Below, piece after piece: positions 7,813-15,265 of a stretch of DNA of 30,848 bases. This stretch comes from UBA6544 sp049601975 (GTDB lineage Bacteria; Pseudomonadota; Alphaproteobacteria; UBA8366). A program made the translations under genes and the position numbers. A model generated the notes under the pieces. The model worked only from the letters and a program-made list of their open reading frames with translations, made no database searches and was not told where the DNA came from. The DNA lies in assembly GCA_049601975.1 (NCBI GenBank), contig JBMYRC010000041.1:1-30848 (forward strand), in the 5' to 3' direction. How positions within the stretch are numbered: position 1 is the stretch's first letter; every line of letters starts with the position of its first letter.

Positions 7813-9627
7813 TTACCGAATAATCCCTTCAAAAGATTACCGGCACCTTCGATCCCTTGCGTTATCGGGTCTGAAAATTCTTTCTGAGCCGACGGGGGTT
7901 TTCCACTGGGAGCAACTCCGGGTTTGAGACACGGGTTATCGCTATTGGTCCTAAGTCCACCTAATCCCAAAAGAAGGGCTGGCGGAAAGCCGACCCCGAG
8001 GACGACGCAGATCAGAACGGTATATTCCGTCTTGTCAACGGCTATCATTTTGGCGACGACCTGTGTCGGCCCGCCGATAAAGGCATCCAGTGCGGTCGTC
8101 TTCACGCGTCCCCCGCCCATCACCGCTTTGACCTGAGCATCGAGCCAAGAAGCCAAGCTGCGTACGCTCTTACCACTACCGTTTAGTTTAACGTTAATAT
8201 TTATCACTCCTTCGAGCAGATCCGTAACGTCCGCATCGGTGTGCAGCTTGCCGAGGTCGATCTTCAACACTTTCATCGTAACCGCCAATGCAGACGTCGC
8301 CCGGGATCCATCCAACTTGGCCGTCGATCGTCCCTTTCGCAATCTCCGCCTTTAGTGGGGAAACATGGAGGTTTTCACCTTTCAGCGAGATGGCCACGTC
8401 GATATTTTCAATCGCGGGTCCGTTCGCCAATACACGTTTCGCCGCCAGCCGAATATTCGCGTCGGTAAGCTTCAATGCATCGACCGGAAACGGCGTAGTT
8501 GGCAACACGCGGCCATCATTCGCCGATTTATTCTCGACAGCCGACTTATCCGCCGCCTTTTCACCACCTTTAGCGACTGATTTCTTGCCATCCGCGGGTT
8601 GGAAACCGGCCAAATCGATCAACATTGACTTAAACGAACCATCGACGGACGGACGTTTCCCGCCGAGTTTAGCTTTCAAATGCCCGCCAATGTCACTTTT
8701 CCCAATCTTCACCGCAATGTCCGCTAACTCTATCGCGGTCCTCAAACCGCCGCGCACCTTTGTGGAGATCGAGTAGGGGTCAATCGGTGAAATCGGCGCA
8801 CCGGCCAGCGGTGATAGCGTTGCGAATGATTGGCCGGACAACGCAAGTGTCAGCTCCCGTCCACTCACACCGGCGGCATCCTGAATGCTACCGCCAACCT
8901 TGGCGCCACCTGCTTCCACATCAAGCTTCAGCGGCCATGCCTTCGCTGGGTCGGTCAGTGCCCCCAACGCACCTAATTGTCCGCCACCGGAAATGGGCTG
9001 CCCATCCACCGTCATCGCGAAAAACATATCAACGGGCTCTCCCGGACCGTCCCCTGCGAGCGATATCTTATCAAGCAGCAGGGCATGCTTTTGGCCGGAG
9101 GCCGCATCGATATAGGTAAGTTTTGTGTCTTCGATCAAAACCTTCCGAACAACCCGAATCGGTAAATCGTCAGATGCTGCGGCTGGCGCGCTCTTGGTGC
9201 CCTCCTCAGGTGCGGTGGTCGGTTTGGGTGCGGCGCTCTCAAATTCGAAATTGGCACGGCCTTTTGCATCGCGCTCGATCAGAATATCCGCTCCGCTAAA
9301 CAGCACATAATTGACTTCCACTGTCTTGGTGAGAAGCGGGAGCAACGCCACCTGCGCGGAAAATTTATCAACCGTCGCCATTTGTGTCCGGGAACCCCAC
9401 GGCGCGTTTTCAAATTTGACGCCGTCGACCGCCAAAGAAGGCGAGAGGGATAACTCAAGTTTGATATCGCCGTCTATTACAAGGATGCGACCTGTCGCCT
9501 CCTTGACCTTCTCGGCAATCAATTCCTTGTACTGATTAAAATCGATATTCATGATGACGGTGATCGCACCGACAATGACGGCAACAATCAAAACCGCGAG
9601 AGCTTTCAATATCGTGGACAAGCGCAT
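7809..9627 (-). pseudogene. AsmA-family protein gene, frameshifted and internally shortened
   Basis: AsmA-family proteins are anchored in the inner membrane and span the periplasm; they are implicated in phospholipid transport and outer-membrane assembly. The first part (ATG 9627 to about 8320) has a membrane anchor (residues 5-28 from MRLSTILKAL) followed by the AsmA N-domain with FNQYKELIAEKVKEATGR and SLAVDGVKFENAPWGSR. After GTIDGQVG the frame runs off into unrelated residues and stops at 8194. The expected continuation DGSRATSALAVTMKVLKIDLGKL...DLLEGVININV lies in another frame (about 8315 to 7809). That second part jumps from VLICVV directly to a C-terminal-type segment ending in NSDNPCLKPG, so roughly 80-100 family residues seem missing near 8000. 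The start overlaps the HAD stop (TAATG). A sequencing error could explain the shift but not the deletion. Confidence 0.8.
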
Positions 9628-10313
9628 TACAGCTTTCCCCAAATTGTACGGAGGCTACCCTCAAGTTGGTGAAACGATTGCAGGATCGTCTCGGCACCTG
9701 CGGATTTCAGCTCACTCACCTCATGATAACCCCAGTCTACACCAATTGCGGTCACTTTGGCATTCACAGCCATCGTAATGTCGAAAACGGTATCGCCGAT
9801 CATGACTGTATTCTCCAGCTCCACGCCAAGTTCTCGCATCGCGTCTAAGAGAATTGTGGGATTCGGTTTACCGGGTCCATCATCAGATGTCTTGAGCGAG
9901 ACAAAACGGTCAATCAAACCATGTCTTTCGAGCGTCGCTTTCAAACCGCGTCGGGATTTCCCCGTAGCGACACCAAGAAGAACGCCGGCGCTATCCAAAG
10001 CGTCAATCACTTCCCTCGTTCCCTCATAGAGGGGTTCGTCATGATCGGGTCGGTTTCGGATGTTAAGGAATGCGTCCTTATAGTGCCCTGCCAAGCGCTC
10101 ATGATCCGACGGTGCGCCTTCCGGGTGCAATCTCCCGATGGCCTCCACCAATTGTAGCCCGACAATAGAGCGTACATCGTGACTTGAGGGCGGAGCGCCG
10201 AGGCCTTCCGCCGCCCATGCTAGCGACATGGCCTCAATGATGGAATGCGCGCTGTCGACTAAGGTACCGTCACAATCAAACACGGCGAAGTACAGGGGGG
10301 TGCTGTCGGTCAA
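9627..10313 (-). CDS. HAD-superfamily hydrolase (phosphoglycolate phosphatase-like)
   Basis: This 228-residue HAD subfamily IA phosphatase has every catalytic motif: DCDGTLVDS with nucleophile D13 and acid/base D15, T117 in ATGKS, K149 in GPGKPNP, and D174/D178 in GDTVFD. A four-helix cap domain lies between residues 18 and 95. Gph-like enzymes dephosphorylate phosphoglycolate, but substrate cannot be assigned from sequence; in alphaproteobacteria this gene commonly sits between rluC and atp12. The start is TTG at 10313: no ATG or GTG exists between the in-frame upstream stop (about 10335) and motif I, and AGAGG lies 7 nt before the TTG. The stop overlaps the asmA start by one base. Confidence 0.9.
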   Translation of the reverse strand: MTDSTPLYFAVFDCDGTLVDSAHSIIEAMSLAWAAEGLGAPPSSHDVRSIVGLQLVEAIGRLHPEGAPSDHERLAGHYKDAFLNIRNRPDHDEPLYEGTREVIDALDSAGVLLGVATGKSRRGLKATLERHGLIDRFVSLKTSDDGPGKPNPTILLDAMRELGVELENTVMIGDTVFDITMAVNAKVTAIGVDWGYHEVSELKSAGAETILQSFHQLEGSLRTIWGKL

Positions 10314-10362
10314 TGCGTTACCTCTGGGGGCCTGCTAATCTCTCGAAATTGGAGTCCTATAG

Positions 10363-10956
10363 GTGGCGAGGCACATGGACCAGAAAAGATTATCCCAGGA
10401 AGAACGCTTTCGGAATATTCTCTATCAAAACCCGTTGATCGACACTGTTCTCGCAAAAGCGGATGAACTGGCGCTAGCCAATTGGCACCTATGCGCGGGA
10501 TGTCTGACACAGAGTGTTTGGAATGCAATCTTCGAATTTCCCGCCGAACACGGAATCGACGACATCGACCTAATATACTTCGACACTGACGACCTCAGTG
10601 ACGAAGCGGAAGAGAGTCAAGCACAGCAAGCCCGAACCTTATTTGCCGATCTCCCAGTCCGGCTTGATGTGAAAAACGAGGCGCGTGTCCATCTTTGGTA
10701 TGAGAGTAAATTCGGGAAAGCCATCCCGCCCTTCCAATCGATTGAACATGCCGTCAGTAACTTTCCGACGACCGCGACCACAATTGCGGTCCATCCTCGT
10801 TCGGACGGCCTTTCGATTGTCGCTCCATTCGGTCTCGACGATTTGTTTGACGGTATCGTCCGCCCGAATAAGGCAATGGTGGCTCAAGATCGCTATGAGG
10901 CGAAGATAGAGAGATGGCGGAAATATTGGCCGCAACTCACCTACCTTCCTTGGTAG
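10363..10956 (+). CDS. Nucleotidyltransferase-like protein (NTP_transf_6 / DUF925 family)
   Basis: This 197-residue protein matches the uncharacterised bacterial nucleotidyltransferase-like family PF06042. Signatures are WHLCAGCLTQSVWNAIF (41-57), the acidic strand GIDDIDLIYFDTDDLS (about 64-79) that would supply metal ligands, VRLDVKNEARVHLWYESKFG (98-117), and a C-terminal APFGLDDLFDGIVRPN followed by a conserved basic/aromatic tail (YEAKIERWRKYWPQL). Substrate and role are unknown. The start is GTG at 10363, chosen because GGAG lies 8 nt upstream; ATG at 10375 has no usable spacing. It sits on the opposite strand between rluC and the HAD gene, a pair normally adjacent in related genomes, next to a hydrolase pseudogene in the same direction. 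Confidence 0.85.
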   Translation: MARHMDQKRLSQEERFRNILYQNPLIDTVLAKADELALANWHLCAGCLTQSVWNAIFEFPAEHGIDDIDLIYFDTDDLSDEAEESQAQQARTLFADLPVRLDVKNEARVHLWYESKFGKAIPPFQSIEHAVSNFPTTATTIAVHPRSDGLSIVAPFGLDDLFDGIVRPNKAMVAQDRYEAKIERWRKYWPQLTYLPW

Positions 10957-10980
10957 AGTTCCGACGATGAGGATTGAACA

Positions 10981-11736
10981 ATGCCGACAGTATCAACCAA
11001 CGGCGCCAATATTTATTACGAAGTGCACGGTGAAGGCCCGATGGTCGCGTTCGCCCACGGCCGAGGCGGAAACGCAGCCAGCTGATGGCAGCAGGTTCCG
11101 AAATTCGCCACAAGTTATAAAGTCGTGGTTTTCGACCACTGCATTTCCGGCCGCTCAACTTGTGCGCCGGAAGATTTCGACCGCAGCCTATTCGGCAGCG
11201 ACTTTCTCGCCATCCTCGACGCCGAGGAAATTGAGAAATGCGCCATCGTCCGCCAATCCATGGGCGGATGGACGGGGCTTAAAACAGCCGTGTTTCACCC
11301 TGAGCGAGTTTCTTGTTTGGTCCTCTCTAATACACCGGGCGGCATGCAGATCCCGGCGGTTCAAGACGCCTTGGTAAAGTCCCGTCAACGCTTCGCCGAA
11401 CAAGGCGTCAGGCGCGCTGCCGTTGCCCCGATTCCCCGGAGCGAAACCCAGATGGGGCATAACTCTACCGGCAAATTGGGTCACTGAACATCAATCTGCC
11501 AGAAGACCTGAGCGGCAAAAGCCCTGGCGGTGTTTTGCCCTGGGATATGGACGGTTATTCAGGCCCGACCTTGATGATTAACAGCGAACACGACGCCCTA
11601 TTCACTCCGGACCTGATCCGCGAGGTTTCCACTACATTCCGGGATCATGTTGCCAACGGCGGGGCATTCGCCCTATTTCGAGACACGGGAGGCCTTTAAC
11701 GAGACCATCGCAACTTTCCTCACCAATCACGCATAG
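10981..11736 (+). pseudogene. Alpha/beta hydrolase pseudogene (nonsense codon plus two frameshifts)
   Basis: The reading begins MPTVSTNGANIYYEVHGEGP and AHGRGGNAAS, typical of small alpha/beta-fold hydrolases, then meets TGA at 11083-11085 directly before a TGG where relatives have paired tryptophans. The same frame continues with KVVVFDHCISGRS and the nucleophile elbow VRQSMGGWTG (serine), ending at 11487. A shift near 11455-11465 moves the homologous sequence (LNINLPEDLSG, TLMINSEHDALFTPDLI, with the acid residue) to another frame. A second shift near 11640-11665 moves the histidine motif TAGHSPYFE and tail FNETIATFLTNHA to a third frame ending TAG at 11734. All pieces of the triad are present but cannot be made as one protein. 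Substrate unknown. Confidence 0.88.
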
Positions 11737-11745
11737 GATTCCGGC

Positions 11746-12732
11746 TTACTCGATATCGGTGAACGGCTCCTCGCTGGGCTCGTTCTCGAATTCAAGCATC
11801 TTCCAAAGCTCCGCCATATGGGGCGGAAGCTGAGCCGTGACCCGTATGTCTCCCTTGCCCGAGAGTTTCGGCACGGTGATTTCCCGTGCGAACAGCTGTA
11901 GTTTTTTCGCCGCCGCTGGCAGACCGTCGACAAATGCGTCTCGTCCGCCGTATTTACCATCCCCTAGGATCGGACATCCGATCGCCGCACAATGAGCGCG
12001 CAATTGATGGGTACGACCGGTGCGCGGCCAGAGCACCAACCATGTTAGCCGCTTTCCCGCCCGATCAAGTTTCTGAAAATCGGTGATCGCGCGCTTACCG
12101 TCCCCTTCGTCGACAACAACTCTCTCATGTCCTTGGCCCGTATTCTTGGCGAGTGGAAGATCAATACGGCCTGCATCGCGCTCGGGCAAACCAACGGTGA
12201 TCGCCCAATATATTTTGCGCACATCGCGCCCGACAAAATGACGCCCCAGCTCACGCGCCGCCGCCGTACTGCGCGCAAGAACCATGACCCCGCTGGTATC
12301 TTTATCCAATCGATGAACGAGCTTGGGCCGTTCAGCCGCTTCGAACCGCAGAGCGTCGAGCATGCCATCGAGGTGCCTTGTCATGCTGCTGCCACCCTGC
12401 ACCGCGAGGCCGCTTGGCTTATCGATGATGATCATGTCGTCATCCATGTGTAGAATTAGGTCGCGAACGAAGGTGATATCTTTCTCATTCATCGGCTGAC
12501 GCGATGGTTTCTCATCCGATGGTGTAGATTGAATTGGTGGAATACGGATTTCCTGTTCGGCGACCAGGCGCAATCCTGCTTTCGCTCGTTTGCCGTCAAC
12601 CCGAATTTGTCCTGTCCGCAGGAGCTTCTGCAACCGGCCCCTGGGCAGATCGGGGAAATGCCGTTGAAACCACCGGTCGAGACGCAATTCCGCTTCGGCA
12701 GCCGCAACTTTACGATGCTCGACGCCGCTCAT
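11746..12732 (-). CDS. rluC: 23S rRNA pseudouridine synthase, RluC/RluD type
   Basis: This 328-residue enzyme isomerises uridines in 23S rRNA. An S4 RNA-binding domain occupies residues 17-65 (LRLDRWFQRHFPDLPRGRLQKLL), followed by the RluA-type catalytic domain. MIIIDKPSGLAVQGG opens it, and HRLDKDTSGVMVLAR (140-154) has the catalytic aspartate D143. RTGRTHQLRAHCAAIGCPILGDGKYGG is the conserved C-terminal half. RluC (positions 955/2504/2580 in E. coli) is favoured over RluD by alphaproteobacterial context. The ATG at 12732 overlaps the crcB stop (ATGA), so the two are translationally coupled. There is an acidic C-terminal tail. Confidence 0.93.
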   Translation of the reverse strand: MSGVEHRKVAAAEAELRLDRWFQRHFPDLPRGRLQKLLRTGQIRVDGKRAKAGLRLVAEQEIRIPPIQSTPSDEKPSRQPMNEKDITFVRDLILHMDDDMIIIDKPSGLAVQGGSSMTRHLDGMLDALRFEAAERPKLVHRLDKDTSGVMVLARSTAAARELGRHFVGRDVRKIYWAITVGLPERDAGRIDLPLAKNTGQGHERVVVDEGDGKRAITDFQKLDRAGKRLTWLVLWPRTGRTHQLRAHCAAIGCPILGDGKYGGRDAFVDGLPAAAKKLQLFAREITVPKLSGKGDIRVTAQLPPHMAELWKMLEFENEPSEEPFTDIE

Positions 12733-13109
12733 TGCAAGATCGCTCGCATTACGGCAAGACCGGCAAAAATCGCGACTATCGATGCCACCACGGAAACCAA
12801 TACATAGGATGCGGCCAGCAATGTCTCTCCCCTGCCGTGCAACACGGCAATATCCAGCGAAAATGTAGAAAAGGTCGTCAAAGCACCAAGGATCCCGACA
12901 GTCAGAAAAGCGCGCATCTCAGCGCTTGGCGACCAAGCCAACGCCATGAGTTCAACCAGCACGCCCATAGCGAAACAACCGGCAACATTGACCGTCAACG
13001 TTCCCCACGGAAACCCATCGCCCAGTACAATGCCGCTCCATCGTGTGATGAAATGCCGTGCTAACGCACCGAATGCGCCACCGAGCGCAATTGCCATTAC
13101 CGTCTTCAT
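12729..13109 (-). CDS. crcB: Fluoride channel CrcB/Fluc
   Basis: CrcB (Fluc) is a dual-topology, dimeric inner-membrane channel that lets fluoride leave the cell. The 126-residue protein has four predicted membrane helices (about 3-23, 36-57, 67-88 and 98-121). Conserved features are GGAFGALARH at residues 10-19, the polar WGTLTVNVAGCFAMG segment with the pore asparagine, and GILGALTTFSTFS containing the paired phenylalanines that line the anion path and the central Na+ site backbone. It leads a short operon with rluC. I looked for a fluoride riboswitch in the 102-bp leader and saw none I could support. Confidence 0.93.
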   Translation of the reverse strand: MKTVMAIALGGAFGALARHFITRWSGIVLGDGFPWGTLTVNVAGCFAMGVLVELMALAWSPSAEMRAFLTVGILGALTTFSTFSLDIAVLHGRGETLLAASYVLVSVVASIVAIFAGLAVMRAILQ

Positions 13110-13181
13110 GATCTATCCAATGCTCGTCGGATATTTCGGCTCAGACTTAATCGACTCCCAGGGCCAAACCGCCCCCTACAA

Positions 13182-13197
13182 ACGAACGATCATTCGT
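13182..13197. promoter_or_regulatory. 16-bp dyad, candidate TetR-type operator
   Basis: ACGAACGATCATTCGT is a near-perfect palindrome: seven of eight base pairs are symmetric, with a single C/A mismatch flanking a central GATC. Its shape (ACGAA-n-GATC-n-TTCGT) resembles operators bound by TetR-family repressors. It lies 14 bp before the methyltransferase start and about 70 bp before crcB, so it could control either divergent gene. No regulator gene lies in the window. Assignment to TetR is inference. Confidence 0.35.
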
Positions 13198-13211
13198 CAG
13201 CAAAAAGATAT

Positions 13212-13901
13212 ATGCTACCTCAACACGCACACTACAAATTTTATTGGCTCCGTTATTACCAATTGTGGCAGAAATACGCGGATCGCACGATGGCTCCGCG
13301 CAAGACGTATATGGGAAACCTGTTGATTGCCGACTATAGCAATCGCCACGGAACGTTGAATGACGGCTGCTTCGTCGAATGCGGTACCTGGCGCGGCGGT
13401 ATGTCTTTCGGCCTGACGGAAGTTTTATCGGGTATTAGGGAATGTCATTATTTTGATTCCTTCGAGGGCCTTCCGCCCGCCGGGGAATGGGACGGCGATA
13501 AAGCGCGCACTGAACAATCAACCGGCGCCTTGTGGCATAATAACAATACAGCGGAATACGACGATTTTCTGGACGGCCTGAGACCGTTGCATAAGCCGGG
13601 CCGCGCGCTGAGCGCCCATAAAGGTTGGTTCGAAGATACTCTGCCCCAATTCGAACACGAACGACCGATTTCCGTACTTCGTCTCGATGGCGATTGGTAT
13701 GAACCGACGGTTTGCATCCTCGACAACTTATTTGACCGCGTGATGCAAGGTGGGTTGATAATGATCGACGACTATTACGATTGGGACGGTTGTACGCGCG
13801 GCGTCCACGATTTCCTTTCGAAGCGGAAGCTGACGGAGCATATTCGCCAATCTCGGTATGGTGGGCTCGCCTATATCCTCAAACGCACTCCGACGGATTA
13901 A
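13212..13901 (+). CDS. TylF/MycF-like SAM-dependent O-methyltransferase
   Basis: This 229-residue class I methyltransferase resembles the TylF family, whose characterised members O-methylate sugars of macrolides in a Mg2+-dependent way. Motif I is FVECGTWRGGMS (54-65), followed by the acidic strand end at D82 in YFDSFEGLPPAG, RLDGDWYEPT (157-166), and IDDYYDWDG (185-193), whose aspartates match the metal ligands. Lone members in bacteria are usually linked to surface polysaccharide or secondary metabolites, but nothing nearby indicates a substrate. The ribosome binding site is weak (AAAAGAT). It is inserted on the opposite strand between crcB and rarA, its stop overlapping the rarA stop by two bases. 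Confidence 0.85.
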   Translation: MLPQHAHYKFYWLRYYQLWQKYADRTMAPRKTYMGNLLIADYSNRHGTLNDGCFVECGTWRGGMSFGLTEVLSGIRECHYFDSFEGLPPAGEWDGDKARTEQSTGALWHNNNTAEYDDFLDGLRPLHKPGRALSAHKGWFEDTLPQFEHERPISVLRLDGDWYEPTVCILDNLFDRVMQGGLIMIDDYYDWDGCTRGVHDFLSKRKLTEHIRQSRYGGLAYILKRTPTD

Positions 13902-15265
13902 GTCTGACCGCTCGATCGTTTCGTTCTTAAATCCGACCAGTATTGCAATCGTTTGCGGACTTCCCGCTCAAAACCACGGTCGACGGGCGAATAAAGGATC
14001 TGTCGGTCCATATCTTCGGGGAAATAATCTTGCCCCGAAAATCCATCTTCCGCATCGTGATCGTAAGCATAACCGTCGCCATATCCGAGCTCTGACATCA
14101 GCTTTGTCGGTGCGTTAAGAATATGTTTGGGCGGCATTAGAGAGCCGGTCTCCTTTGCCGTACGCATCGCTGACCCATAGGCCTTATAGGCCGCATTCGA
14201 CTTCGGCGCGGTGCCGAGATAGGTCACCGCTTGTGCCAATGCCAATTCACCTTCGGGCGTTCCCAACCGCTCATAAGTCTCCCATGCGGTGAGCGCTTGC
14301 ACCGCTGCATTTGGATCCGCGAGGCCAATATCCTCGTAAGCGAACCGCAATAGCCGACGGGCGATAAACCGAGGGTCCTCACCGCCGGATAACATCCGCG
14401 CCAACCAATACAGCGCCGCGTCCGTATCCGAACCGCGTAGGGATTTATGCAATGCACTGATCAGGTTGTAGTGACCCTCCTGCGCCTTATCGTAGACCGG
14501 AGCCCGACGCTGAATGACTTCACTCAACGCCGCCGTATCGAGGACCTTGCCCGCCTGCAGCTGAAAGAGCTGTTCGCACAGATTGAGCAGGAAACGACCA
14601 TCTCCATCCGCCATGGCGCGAACTGCGACACGGGCATCCTCGTCTAGCGGAAGCGCACGTCCTTCCGCCTCCTCCGCCCGGCGCAACAATGCCTCCAAAG
14701 CTTCCGCATCCAATCGTTCCAAAACGAACACCTGGCATCGGGAAAGCACGGCGGCGTTCAGTTCGAAACTTGGATTCTCCGTCGTCGCCCCGATAAGGAC
14801 CACGGTGCCGTCCTCCACATAGGGAAGAAACCCATCCTGTTGAGCACGATTAAAACGGTGAATTTCATCTACGAACAGGAGCGTCCCCCGACCGCCCAAT
14901 CGTTGCTGCTTTGCCTTTTCGAAAACTTTGCGAAGTTCGGCTACACCGGAGAATACTGCCGATAACGGTTCGAACTCCAAGTCCACATAATCCGCCAGGA
15001 GGCGCGCGATAGTGGTTTTCCCGGATCCTGGGGGTCCCCAAAGAATAAGCGACACCAGGCGGCCATCATCAAGCATCCGGCGCAAGGGACCAGTTTTGCC
15101 CAATAAACGTTTCTGTCCCACGATGTCATCGATAAAGGACGGGCGTAGCCGATCCGCCAAGGGCCGCGGCGCCTCAGATTCGAATAAACCACCCTGCGAT
15201 GCCAACGCTTCTATCCAATCCGAACGTTTATCAGCCGATTGCCTCGCCGTAGTTTCAGATTCCAT
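13898..15265 (-). CDS. rarA: Replication-associated recombination protein A (RarA/MgsA), AAA+ ATPase
   Basis: RarA is a tetrameric AAA+ ATPase acting at stalled replication forks and single-strand gaps. The 455 residues show APRPLADRLRPSFIDDIVGQ, Walker A GPPGSGKTT (77-85), Walker B LLFVDEIH (129-136), sensor 1 GATTEN (159-164), SRCQVFVLERL, and the family-specific C-terminal region with IRLLRFAYEDIGLADPNA-like and SNAAYKAYGSA stretches. The ATG at 15265 lies inside degP, giving a 55-bp overlap and about 25 residues before the usual family start (LFES-APRPLADRL). An in-frame TTG near residue 21 would give the normal length, but neither start has a good ribosome binding site. Translation is probably coupled to the protease gene. 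Confidence 0.93.
   Translation of the reverse strand: MESETTARQSADKRSDWIEALASQGGLFESEAPRPLADRLRPSFIDDIVGQKRLLGKTGPLRRMLDDGRLVSLILWGPPGSGKTTIARLLADYVDLEFEPLSAVFSGVAELRKVFEKAKQQRLGGRGTLLFVDEIHRFNRAQQDGFLPYVEDGTVVLIGATTENPSFELNAAVLSRCQVFVLERLDAEALEALLRRAEEAEGRALPLDEDARVAVRAMADGDGRFLLNLCEQLFQLQAGKVLDTAALSEVIQRRAPVYDKAQEGHYNLISALHKSLRGSDTDAALYWLARMLSGGEDPRFIARRLLRFAYEDIGLADPNAAVQALTAWETYERLGTPEGELALAQAVTYLGTAPKSNAAYKAYGSAMRTAKETGSLMPPKHILNAPTKLMSELGYGDGYAYDHDAEDGFSGQDYFPEDMDRQILYSPVDRGFEREVRKRLQYWSDLRTKRSSGQT

Noticed and set aside
11083..11085. TGA in the hydrolase read as tryptophan (recoding) or selenocysteine
   Set aside because: TGA is the normal stop of lipB, pccB, secY and others here, and the same gene also has two frame changes, so it is a nonsense lesion in a pseudogene.
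13110..13211. Fluoride riboswitch upstream of crcB
   Set aside because: The leader is about 100 nt and I could not find the conserved pseudoknot pattern; regulation by the dyad is at least as likely.
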